The position numbers were made by a program, and so were the translations under genes. From assembly GCA_045807125.1 (NCBI GenBank), contig JBJMHZ010000037.1, positions 1 through 30,717 of the forward strand: DNA of 30,717 nt, in the 5' to 3' direction. Numbering within the stretch: position 1 is the first letter of the stretch; each line of letters opens with the position of its first letter. The notes under the pieces were generated by a model, which was not told the origin of the DNA, did not search any database, and saw nothing but the letters and a program-made list of their open reading frames with translations. This DNA comes from JBJMHZ01 sp045807125 (GTDB lineage Bacteria > Actinomycetota > Actinomycetes > JAWWOL01). Positions 15,661 through 22,113 of the stretch are shown here, in pieces.

Positions 15661-16443
15661 GTGAGCGAGCGCGCCATGTCATTCGGAGCCGTCGCCGATC
15701 GCTACGACCACGAGCGGGCCGGCTACCCGGGGCGGCTGCTCGACGACGTCACCGCCCACGCCGGGCTGCGGCCAGGCGACGTCATGGTCGAGATCGGCGC
15801 GGGGACGGGCATCGCGACCAGGGGCTTCATGGCGCGCGGGCTGGCCGTGCACGTGGTCGAGCCGAGCCGGGAGATGGCCGACGTGCTGCTGGCCAGGGCC
15901 GAGCGGATCGCGGGCGCCATCCGGCCGACGGTGGAGGTGGTCGGATTCGAGAGCTGGCGGCCGCGGCGGCGCTACCAGCTGCTCGCCGCGGCGCAGTCCT
16001 GGCACTGGATCGACCCCGCCGTGCGCTACCGGCGGGCGCGCGAGGCGCTGGTCGGCGGCGGCACGATCGCCCTGCTCGGTCACCGGCTGGCCGTCGCCGA
16101 CCCCGCCCTGCGCCGGCAGGTCGACGCGGTGCGCGCGGCCCACGCGCCGGCCGGTCAGGAGCGGGCCCCGTACCACTCCACGCTGCCCTACCACCCCGAG
16201 CTCGCCACCGAGCTAGCCACCGCCGCGCCGTTCCGCGACGTCGAGCACCGGACCTACCGCTTCAGCGAGCGCTACGAGCCGGCTCGGCTGCACCGGCTGC
16301 TCACCACGATGTCGGACCACATCGTCCTGCCCGCGCCCACCCGCGCCCTGGTCGAGGACGAGCTGCGCGCGCTGCTGTCAGCCGCGGGCGAGACCATCAC
16401 GGTCGACTACCGCACCGACCTCTACCTCGCCAGAGCCGCCTGA
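15661..16443 (+). CDS. Class I SAM-dependent methyltransferase
   Basis: The 260-residue protein has an N-terminal FGAVADRYDHERAGYP, motif I VEIGAGTGIATRGF, an acidic motif II residue in VHVVEPSREM, and AAAQSWHWIDP, typical of the methyltransferase type 11 (UbiE/Tam-like) group. The substrate is unknown. The GTG at 15661 is used; an ATG at 15676 is an equally possible start five codons later. It starts 32 nt from the divergent zinc-ribbon gene and ends at a strong bidirectional terminator. Confidence 0.9.
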   Translation: MSERAMSFGAVADRYDHERAGYPGRLLDDVTAHAGLRPGDVMVEIGAGTGIATRGFMARGLAVHVVEPSREMADVLLARAERIAGAIRPTVEVVGFESWRPRRRYQLLAAAQSWHWIDPAVRYRRAREALVGGGTIALLGHRLAVADPALRRQVDAVRAAHAPAGQERAPYHSTLPYHPELATELATAAPFRDVEHRTYRFSERYEPARLHRLLTTMSDHIVLPAPTRALVEDELRALLSAAGETITVDYRTDLYLARAA

Positions 16444-16481
16444 CGGCTGCCTCGCCGAGCCACCCGAGGCGGCCGGGCGCA

Positions 16482-16520
16482 GCACCGCCCCGGACCCCTC
16501 GAGGAGGTCCGGGGCGGTGC
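16482..16520. terminator. Bidirectional hairpin terminator between convergent genes
   Basis: A perfect 15-bp inverted repeat (16482-16496 with 16506-16520) has a 9-nt loop. It lies between the methyltransferase stop and the 3' end of the whiB7-coupled gene. The right arm runs directly into a 9-bp tandem repeat. Confidence 0.75.
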
Positions 16521-16579
16521 TGGCCGTGCTGGCCGTGCTGGCCGTGCTGGCCCTGCTGGCCCTGCTGGCCCTGCTGGGG
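16517..16579. repeat. 9-bp tandem repeat, seven units
   Basis: GTGCTGGCC occurs four times (16517-16552), CTGCTGGCC twice (16553-16570), then a degenerate CTGCTGGGG. The array is noncoding: it lies 13 bp downstream of the stop of the minus-strand gene and overlaps the terminator stem by 4 bp. Confidence 0.9.
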
Positions 16580-16592
16580 CTGTGCCGTGCGG

Positions 16593-16880
16593 TCATCGGG
16601 CCGCGGCGAGGGACAGCCGCACCCGGCGCTGCGCGGATGCGGCCCGGCGCTGGCGGCGCCGGGCCGCGGCCAGCCGGGCGAGGCGCACGGAGTGCGCCAT
16701 CTCGGCGTGGCGCTGCGCTATCTGCGCCCGCGCCAGCTCTTCATTCAGTAGCAACATCTCAAGGCTCCTGGTCGAGATCGGGAAGGTGGGGTTGACCAGG
16801 TCGGCGACGGCTCGGATGCCGTGCGCCTGGTGGTCGAGCCGGTCGCGGTCGCGACCGGCGGTGCCGATGGTCGAGGTCAT
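16593..16880 (-). CDS. 95-residue helical basic protein translationally coupled to whiB7
   Basis: The ATG at 16880 overlaps the whiB7 stop (ATGA), and AAGGAGG lies about 10 nt upstream inside the whiB7 end. Translation of the two is therefore coupled. The sequence has a charged N-terminus, a short PTFPISTRS segment and then a long predicted helix (LEMLLLNEELARAQIAQRHAEMAHSVRLARLAAARRRQRRAA), increasingly Arg-rich toward the C-terminus. There is no cysteine, signal peptide or membrane helix. A basic helical tail would suit nucleic-acid or ribosome contact, but that is inference. I do not recognise a named family. It would be induced with WhiB7 if the leader works as proposed. Confidence 0.75.
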   Translation of the reverse strand: MTSTIGTAGRDRDRLDHQAHGIRAVADLVNPTFPISTRSLEMLLLNEELARAQIAQRHAEMAHSVRLARLAAARRRQRRAASAQRRVRLSLAAAR

Positions 16881-17152
16881 GCCGCTGCGGCCTCCTTGCG
16901 CGGGCGGCCGCGGGGCCGCTTGCGGGCGACGACGACGCCCTGGATGACGAGCTCGCCACCCCAGACGCCGTACGGCTCGCGCCGGTCGAGCGCGCCGGAG
17001 AGGCAGGCGAGCCGGGCCGGGCAGGTGACGCAGACGCTCTTGGCCAGCTCGACATCGGCCGGTGACTCGGCGAAGAAGAGCTCAGGGTCCTCGTCCCAGC
17101 AGGGCAAGCGGACCCCTGCACGCTCAAGCTGGGAGAACGTGCTGTCCAACAT
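16877..17152 (-). CDS. whiB7: WhiB-like Fe-S transcription factor WhiB7 (WblC)
   Basis: WhiB7 binds the primary sigma factor and activates intrinsic antibiotic-resistance genes. The 91-residue protein has the four Fe-S cysteines Cys18, Cys41, Cys44 and Cys50, the turn EPYGVWGGE (59-67) and a C-terminal AT-hook KRPRGRPRK (78-86). The AT-hook is the feature that distinguishes WhiB7 from other WhiB proteins. The ATG at 17152 is preceded by GAGGGGG at good spacing. An unusually long leader with a reading frame and terminator precedes it, and uvrD2 lies upstream on the same strand, as near M. tuberculosis whiB7. The assignment is firm. Confidence 0.96.
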   Translation of the reverse strand: MLDSTFSQLERAGVRLPCWDEDPELFFAESPADVELAKSVCVTCPARLACLSGALDRREPYGVWGGELVIQGVVVARKRPRGRPRKEAAAA

Positions 17153-17160
17153 GGATGTCA

Positions 17161-17176
17161 CCCCCTCGTGACGAGG
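17161..17176 (-). promoter_or_regulatory. Small hairpin overlapping the whiB7 Shine-Dalgarno
   Basis: In the RNA, CCUCG (17176-17172) can pair with CGAGG (17168-17164) across a 3-nt loop. The right arm runs into the Shine-Dalgarno GAGGGGG, so the fold would partly hide it. The stem is only 5 bp, making the role tentative. Confidence 0.35.
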
Positions 17177-17262
17177 TGCTCGGGGATCGGGCGGGTCGGA
17201 TCGGGCGGGAATCGGAGGGGTCGGGTGACAGGAGCCGAAACCTAGCTGCCGGGTACGACAGA

Positions 17263-17294
17263 AAGGCCGCGGACCCTGTGGGTTCCGCGGCCTT
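17263..17294 (-). terminator. Rho-independent attenuator terminator in the whiB7 leader
   Basis: On the minus strand an 11-bp stem (17294-17284 with 17273-17263) continues through a one-base bulge into a 3-bp G/C stem with a 3-nt loop, and is followed by TCTGT after the closing TT. It lies 22 nt after the upstream-ORF stop and 110 nt before the whiB7 ATG, so it can stop transcription before whiB7. Confidence 0.85.
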
Positions 17295-17316
17295 GAGGAG
17301 GCGAGCCGGTGAGTGG

Positions 17317-17610
17317 CTAGACCGGTGGTCGTCTCAGGGTGCGGAGCCCGGCGTCGGCGACGCCGTTGGGGGCGGCGGCCGACAGGTCGATGGTCTGGAT
17401 AGCGGTCCGGAGGGCGGTCTGGATAGCGCACGTGGGCGCAAGGGTGGCGCCGGCGAAGCGGACGGCCGGGCCGGACATGGGCAGACCGGTCCCCTTGGCC
17501 CCCGCGGCGACGGGCGCGAGGCGCACCGGCAGGTGCTGCCTGGTCGCCCAGCGCGCGCCGATCGGGCCACCGAGGGTCGCCGGCTGCAGCGTCATCGTCA
17601 TTGCGTGCAC
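17317..17610 (-). CDS. whiB7 leader upstream open reading frame (97 codons)
   Basis: The GTG at 17610 has a perfect AAGGAGG (17623-17617) 6 nt upstream, stronger than that of most genes here, so it is surely translated. The peptide (VHAMTMTLQPATLGGP... to ...LRTLRRPPV) has no recognised domain and includes an AIQTALRTAIQT repeat from a 24-bp period duplication (17392-17404 and 17416-17428). The last codons before TAG are AGA CGA CCA CCG GTC; AGA, CGA and CCA should be rare in such a GC-rich genome. With the terminator just downstream, the frame most likely acts as a translation sensor for whiB7. Other in-frame starts are ATG at 17601 and 17595. At 97 codons it is long for a regulatory leader, so a functional peptide cannot be excluded. 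Confidence 0.75.
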   Translation of the reverse strand: MHAMTMTLQPATLGGPIGARWATRQHLPVRLAPVAAGAKGTGLPMSGPAVRFAGATLAPTCAIQTALRTAIQTIDLSAAAPNGVADAGLRTLRRPPV

Positions 17611-17683
17611 CGGGCACCTCCTTCGGTGGTCGCGGGCGATGTGCGAGGACCGTCGCGCAAGGGCGCGCAACGGCGTAGGCCGC

Positions 17684-17721
17684 AGGCTACGTGGTCACCG
17701 TGGGCAAGGGCAACGCATTTT
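17684..17721 (-). promoter_or_regulatory. whiB7 promoter with A/T block upstream of the -35
   Basis: On the minus strand TTGCCC (-35, 17713-17708) and TAGCCT (-10, 17689-17684) are 18 bp apart. An AAAAT block (17721-17717) lies exactly 3 bp upstream of the -35, the arrangement known for promoters activated by WhiB7 through its AT-hook. This suggests autoregulation. The start of transcription would be near 17676, giving a leader of about 520 nt. Confidence 0.65.
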
Positions 17722-17795
17722 CCGGCCCGTCCGCCGCGTCGTTCGCGAACCGTTACCCGAACCGCCCGCCGGTCCGGACAACGGCCTCGAAGCGG

Positions 17796-19988
17796 CTACG
17801 AACCGGACGGTCCGGCAGGCGCTCCCCCGACCATCGCGAGGACGTCGGCGCCGAACTCGCCGAGCTTGCGCTGCCCGACGCCGGGGATCGCGGCGAGCTC
17901 GGCGACGGTGGCCGGTCGGGTCTCGGCGATCGCCTGCAGCGTCGCGTCGGTGAAGATGCAGTACGCCGGCTGGCCGCGCTCCTTGGCCGCGGCGCGCCGC
18001 CACTCCCGCAACCGGTCGAACAGCGCCTCGTCGAGGTCGGCCGGGCAGCCCTCGCAGCGGCCGAGCTTGCGCTCGACGGCCGCCATGAGCGGCCGGCCGC
18101 AGACCCGGCACGGCGGCGGGCCGCCGCGCGAGCGGCGCCCGGCGCGCTGCCCGGCCGCCGCTGCCGGGCGCGCTCCCCTCGGCAGGAGCCCGTCGAGGAA
18201 GCGGCTGGGCCGCCGGCCGCCCCGCCCGCCGGGCGCGCGCGCCCTCGCCCAGGACAGCGACACCCGCTCGCGCGCCCTGGTGACGCCGACGTAGAGCAGC
18301 CGGCGCTCCTCCTCGAGCTGGGCGGGCGTCTCGGCGTAGCTGATCGGCACCATCCCGTCGGTCAGCCCGACGAGGAAGACCGCGTCCCACTCCAGGCCCT
18401 TGGCGGCGTGCAGGGAGGCCAGCGTGACCCCGTCGACCGGCGGGGCGTGCTGCGCCGCGATCCGCGCGTCGAGCTCGGCCAGGAAGCCGGGCAGGCCGGC
18501 CCAGTCCACCGTCCCCTCCCCGGCCTTGTCCCCCTCCCCGGCACCGGCCTCGCCCCCGTCCCCGTCTCCGTCCCCGGCACGCGTCGCTGCCGCCGCCGCG
18601 TGGTCGTCGGCGAGGCGGGCCAGCGCGACCAGCGACTCCCAGCGCCCCCTGGCCGCCCCCGAGCCGGCCGGCGGCTCGGGGCCGAGCCCGGCGGCGGCGA
18701 GGACGTGCCGCACGGTGGCCGCGAGACCGCCGGGCGCGCCGGACTGCGGCGAGCGGGCGGCTCCGCGCAGCAGCGCGACGGCCTCGCGCACCTCCGGCCG
18801 CTCGAAGAACCGCTCGCCGCCGCGCAGCACGTAGGGGACGCCGGCCTCGGTCAGCGCCTGCTCGTAGGTCTCGGACTGGCCGTTGGTGCGGAACAGGACG
18901 GCGATCTCGCGCACCGGCGTCCCGCCGGCCACCAGCGCGGCGATCTCGCGCGCGACCGCCGCGGCCTCCGCCAGCTCGTCGTCGTGCTCGCGCAGCGTCG
19001 GCTCCGGTCCTGCCGGGCGCTGCGCGACGAGCTGCTGGGCCGATCCGGCCGGCCCGATCAACCGGTTGGCGAGCGCGACGACCTGCGGCGTCGACCGGTA
19101 GTCGCGCACCAGCCGGACGACGGTCGCCTCCGGGTAGCGCGCGGTGAAGCCGAGCAGGTAGGACGGGGAGGCCCCGGTGAACGAGTAGATGGTCTGGTGG
19201 GGATCGCCGACGACGCACAGGTCGTCGCGCCCGCCGAGCCAGGCGTCGAGCAGCTGCTGCTGGAGCGGGTTGACGTCCTGGTACTCGTCGACGACGAAGT
19301 GCCGGTAGCGGTCGCGGACCTGCGCGGCGACGTCGCGGTGCTCCTCCAGCAGGCCGGCGGTGAGCAGCAGGAGGTCCTCGAAGTCGAGCAGGCCGGCCTG
19401 CTGCTTGGCTGCCTCGTACGCCGCGAACGCCGCGGCCACCTCCCCGGGAGCGCGCGGCGGGTGCCGCCCGGCGGCCGTCGCGGCCGCCTCGTAGCCGTCG
19501 GGCCCGACGAGGGTGGCCTTGGCCCACTCGATCTCGGCCGCGAGGTCGCGCAGCTCGGCCCGGCCGGCGCCGAGGCGCCGGGCGACCGCCTCGGCGAGCA
19601 ACCGCACCTTGCTCTCGACCAGCCGGGGCAGGTCGCCGCCGACGGTCCTCGGCCAGAAGAACTGGAGCTGGCGCAGCGCGGCCGCGTGGAACGTGCGAGC
19701 CTGCACCCCAGCCACCCCGAGGGCCCGCAGCCTGGTGCGCAGCTCGCCGGCCGCCCGTGCCGTGAACGTCACCGCGAGCAGCCGGTCGGGCGGGACGGTG
19801 CCGGCGAGCGCGCCGTGCGCGATGCGGTGGGTGATCGTGCGCGTCTTGCCGGTGCCGGCCCCTGCCACGATGCAGACCGGACCGCGCGGCGCGGTCACGG
19901 CGGCGCGCTGCTCGGGATCGAGGGCGCCGAGGACGGCATCGAGCATGCCGTCGAGGTCTCGTGCCGCGACGCCGGGTGCCGAATTCAT
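17796..19988 (-). CDS. uvrD2: ATP-dependent DNA helicase UvrD2 (SF1 with HRDC domain)
   Basis: UvrD2 is a 3'-5' superfamily-1 DNA helicase, reported essential in M. tuberculosis. The 730-residue protein shows Walker A AGAGTGKT (about 42-49), TFTARAA, the Walker B-type VVDEYQDVNP, GDPHQTIYSF, VRLVRDYRS, and LHAAKGLEWDAVFLVGL and LLYVGVTRAR in the second core domain. A four-cysteine zinc motif (CRVC...CEGC) links the core to a C-terminal HRDC domain (TDATLQAIAE... IPGVGQRKLGEFG), the signature of UvrD2. An acidic Gly/Asp/Glu insertion (GDGDGDGGEAGAGEGDKAG) splits domain 2B and is unusual. The ATG at 19988 has AGGA upstream; ATG 19997 is an alternative. It is divergent from mycoredoxin. Confidence 0.95.
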   Translation of the reverse strand: MNSAPGVAARDLDGMLDAVLGALDPEQRAAVTAPRGPVCIVAGAGTGKTRTITHRIAHGALAGTVPPDRLLAVTFTARAAGELRTRLRALGVAGVQARTFHAAALRQLQFFWPRTVGGDLPRLVESKVRLLAEAVARRLGAGRAELRDLAAEIEWAKATLVGPDGYEAAATAAGRHPPRAPGEVAAAFAAYEAAKQQAGLLDFEDLLLLTAGLLEEHRDVAAQVRDRYRHFVVDEYQDVNPLQQQLLDAWLGGRDDLCVVGDPHQTIYSFTGASPSYLLGFTARYPEATVVRLVRDYRSTPQVVALANRLIGPAGSAQQLVAQRPAGPEPTLREHDDELAEAAAVAREIAALVAGGTPVREIAVLFRTNGQSETYEQALTEAGVPYVLRGGERFFERPEVREAVALLRGAARSPQSGAPGGLAATVRHVLAAAGLGPEPPAGSGAARGRWESLVALARLADDHAAAAATRAGDGDGDGGEAGAGEGDKAGEGTVDWAGLPGFLAELDARIAAQHAPPVDGVTLASLHAAKGLEWDAVFLVGLTDGMVPISYAETPAQLEEERRLLYVGVTRARERVSLSWARARAPGGRGGRRPSRFLDGLLPRGARPAAAAGQRAGRRSRGGPPPCRVCGRPLMAAVERKLGRCEGCPADLDEALFDRLREWRRAAAKERGQPAYCIFTDATLQAIAETRPATVAELAAIPGVGQRKLGEFGADVLAMVGGAPAGPSGS

Positions 19989-20166
19989 GACCAACATCCT
20001 GACAGTCGCCACGGACGGTCCGCGCGTGATGCACCCTTGGGGGTAGGGCACCGGCCGGCGAGCGGGAAGTCGTCAGCCGGATCCGGCGTTGAGGACTTCC
20101 AGCAGCCCCGGGCTCCGTCCGATGCGGATCTCGGGGACCAACGGCCCACGGAGGGAGAGCGGCGCG

Positions 20167-20415
20167 ATGACTCCCGCGCTCACGATGTACACCACGCCCT
20201 GGTGCGGATACTGCGTACGGCTGAAGAAGCAGCTGGAGCGCGAGGGAATTCCGTTCGAGGAGGTGGACATCGAGCGCGACGAGGGGGCCGCCGCCCTCGT
20301 CGAGCGGGTGAACGAGGGCAACCAGACCGTCCCCACCATCGTCTTCGCCGACGGCAGCGCCCTCACCAACCCCAGCTTCCAGACCGTCCTGACCAAGATC
20401 AGGGCGATCGCCTGA
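20167..20415 (+). CDS. mrx1: Mycoredoxin (glutaredoxin-like, CGYC)
   Basis: The 82-residue thioredoxin-fold protein has the active site WCGYC (12-16), the cis-proline loop QTVPTIVFADGS and LTNPS, closely matching mycoredoxin-1 (Rv3198A). In actinobacteria it uses mycothiol to reduce mixed disulfides on proteins. The ATG at 20167 has GGAGGGAG upstream. It is divergent from uvrD2 as in mycobacteria; a TAGGGC -10-like hexamer lies at 20044-20049. Confidence 0.95.
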   Translation: MTPALTMYTTPWCGYCVRLKKQLEREGIPFEEVDIERDEGAAALVERVNEGNQTVPTIVFADGSALTNPSFQTVLTKIRAIA

Positions 20416-20581
20416 TGAATCGCCGGCCGGTCGTCCAGGGGCCGGGCGCGGGCCGAAGCTTCACCGGGAAGCAGCCTCCGGACGACACGACTTGACCTCT
20501 AGGGCACCATGTGGAGCGAAGTCGCCCGGACAGTCGCCCGACACCGCTCGCAGACCCGCCACTGCCGCCCGAGGAAGCGCC

Positions 20582-21415
20582 ATGCTCTCGTTCGACGCGC
20601 ACCACCCCGCCGTCAGCGCGGTGCTGTCCACGGCAGCGACGCTGCTCGGCATGGAGGTGGTGTTCATCGGCGGAATGACCGACGAGTCGTTCACCTTCCA
20701 CCGCGTCCACGGCGAGTGGCCAGGGGTCACCGAGGGGACCAAGGTCGACCGCACCGACTCCTTCTGCCATCGGATGCTCGAGGGCGCGGCGCCGGTCACC
20801 AGCGACGCCGAGCAGGACTGGCCCTACCGCGACGCGCCGGTGCGTTCCTCCCTCGGCATCCGGTCCTACGTCGGCGTCCCGATCCACGACTCCACCGGCG
20901 CCGTCATCGGCACGCTCTGCGGCATCGACCACGGCAGCGTGCCGGTCGAGGACAGCGCCATCCAGGTGCTCCGCGAGCTCGCCCAGGTGGTCGGCGCGCA
21001 CGTCGGGCCGCTCGCCGGCGAGCACGTCGTCATCCACCGCACGCCGGACGGCTGGCAGGTCGCGGGCGACGAGGGCAACGACCTCACCAGCGCGATGGTG
21101 CTCGCCGACCTGATCGCCTCCGAGCTCGATCCGGGCCCCCGCCCGCCGCGGCCCGACGGCGAGCTGGACGAGCTGGCGCAGCTGCGGCTGTCGGTGAGCC
21201 AGCTCGAGCACGCGCTGACCGCCCGGGTCGCCGTCGAGCAGGCCATCGGCGTGCTGGCCGAGCGGCAGCACGTGGCGCCGCGGGTCGCCTTCGAGCGGCT
21301 GCGCAAGGCCGCCCGCTCCCGCGGCCGCAAGGTGCACGACCTGGCCCGCGAGGTCATCGCGTCGGTCAACGACCGCTCGGTGCCGCTGCCACCCGAGCTG
21401 GCTCCCCGGCGCTGA
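20582..21415 (+). CDS. GAF-ANTAR regulator
   Basis: The 277-residue protein has an N-terminal GAF sensor domain (about 10-150; TDSFCHRMLEG, DAPVRSSLGIRSYVGVPIHD, GTLCGIDHG) and a C-terminal ANTAR RNA-binding domain (about 205-261; RVAVEQAIGVLAERQHVAPRVAFERLRKAAR). ANTAR proteins bind paired hairpins in nascent RNA and prevent termination. The GAF ligand is unknown. The ATG at 20582 is preceded by GAGGAAG; a longer frame from 20492 would add about 30 residues without domain similarity. It is followed after 44 nt by the kinase-like gene, so it may head that cassette. Confidence 0.92.
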   Translation: MLSFDAHHPAVSAVLSTAATLLGMEVVFIGGMTDESFTFHRVHGEWPGVTEGTKVDRTDSFCHRMLEGAAPVTSDAEQDWPYRDAPVRSSLGIRSYVGVPIHDSTGAVIGTLCGIDHGSVPVEDSAIQVLRELAQVVGAHVGPLAGEHVVIHRTPDGWQVAGDEGNDLTSAMVLADLIASELDPGPRPPRPDGELDELAQLRLSVSQLEHALTARVAVEQAIGVLAERQHVAPRVAFERLRKAARSRGRKVHDLAREVIASVNDRSVPLPPELAPRR

Positions 21416-21459
21416 CCGGGTCCGGCCCTCCCCCGCGGCCCGCCGCGCCGGCCCGGCCG

Positions 21460-22113
21460 GTGACCCCGGCCGGCCTCGTCGAGCTGCTCGCGGACCTCAT
21501 CGTCGGCCTGGCCGACGGCCTCACCGACGGCCCCGGCGCCCGCCGGCCGCTCGGTCACCCCGCGCGGGTCGCCATCGACGGCGCGCCGGCCGCCGACCCG
21601 GCCGGCCTCGCCGCGGCGCTCGTCGACCCGCTGCGGGTGCGCGGGCACCCGGTCGTCCGCGTGCCGGCGGCCGGGTTCGTGCGCCCGGCCTCGGTCCGGC
21701 TGGAGCGTGGCCGCACCGACCCGGACGCGCTCTACGAGCTGGCGCTCGACACCGGTGCCCTGCTCCGCGAGGTGCTGGTCCCGCTCGGGCCGGGGGGCTC
21801 CGGCCGGTTCCTCGCGTCGCTCTGGGACGCCGGCCGCGACCGGGCGACGCGAGCGCCGTACCTCAGCGCCGGCCCGGCCACCGTCGTCCTCATCGACGGC
21901 GCGCTGCTGCTGCGCCCGCAGCTGCGCGCCCACCTCGACCTCGCCGTGCACCTGCACCTGTCCCCTGCGGCCCTCGCCCGGCGCACGCCGGCCGGGCAGC
22001 GCTGGGCGCTGGAGGCGCATGCGCGGTACGAGCAGGAAGCCGCGCCGCTCGATGCCGACGTGATCGTCCGGATGGACGACCCGCGCCGTCCCGCGGTGGT
22101 GGTCCGGCCGTGA
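21460..22113 (+). CDS. Uridine kinase-like protein with degenerate P-loop
   Basis: The protein of about 217 residues follows the layout of actinobacterial uridine kinase-like P-loop proteins: ARVAIDGAPAADPAGLAAAL at the P-loop, VVRVPAAGFVRP at the substrate loop, PLGPGGSGRFLASLWD, VVLIDGALLLRPQLRAHLDLAVHLHLS and DVIVRMDDPRRP. The Walker A GxxxxGK[ST] is lost (GAPAADPAG; no Lys), and the acidic residue of the substrate loop is missing too. ATP hydrolysis by the standard mechanism is unlikely. The start is uncertain: GTG at 21460 is used, but a CTG at 21412 overlapping the GAF-ANTAR stop is possible, and no clear Shine-Dalgarno is seen. It overlaps the next gene (GTGA). Confidence 0.72.
   Translation: MTPAGLVELLADLIVGLADGLTDGPGARRPLGHPARVAIDGAPAADPAGLAAALVDPLRVRGHPVVRVPAAGFVRPASVRLERGRTDPDALYELALDTGALLREVLVPLGPGGSGRFLASLWDAGRDRATRAPYLSAGPATVVLIDGALLLRPQLRAHLDLAVHLHLSPAALARRTPAGQRWALEAHARYEQEAAPLDADVIVRMDDPRRPAVVVRP

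Noticed and set aside
16517..16795. Plus-strand small frame rich in Leu/Ala/Val over the 9-bp array
   Set aside because: The hydrophobic sequence is a by-product of the repeat, it lacks a Shine-Dalgarno, and it runs antisense to the whiB7-coupled gene.
17260..17700. A riboswitch or T-box in the whiB7 leader
   Set aside because: No known aptamer core or T-box sequence is visible, and a translated leader with a terminator explains the region better.
17691..20495. Plus-strand open frame of 934 codons
   Set aside because: It is antisense to uvrD2, whose helicase motifs are unmistakable, and its product has no domain.
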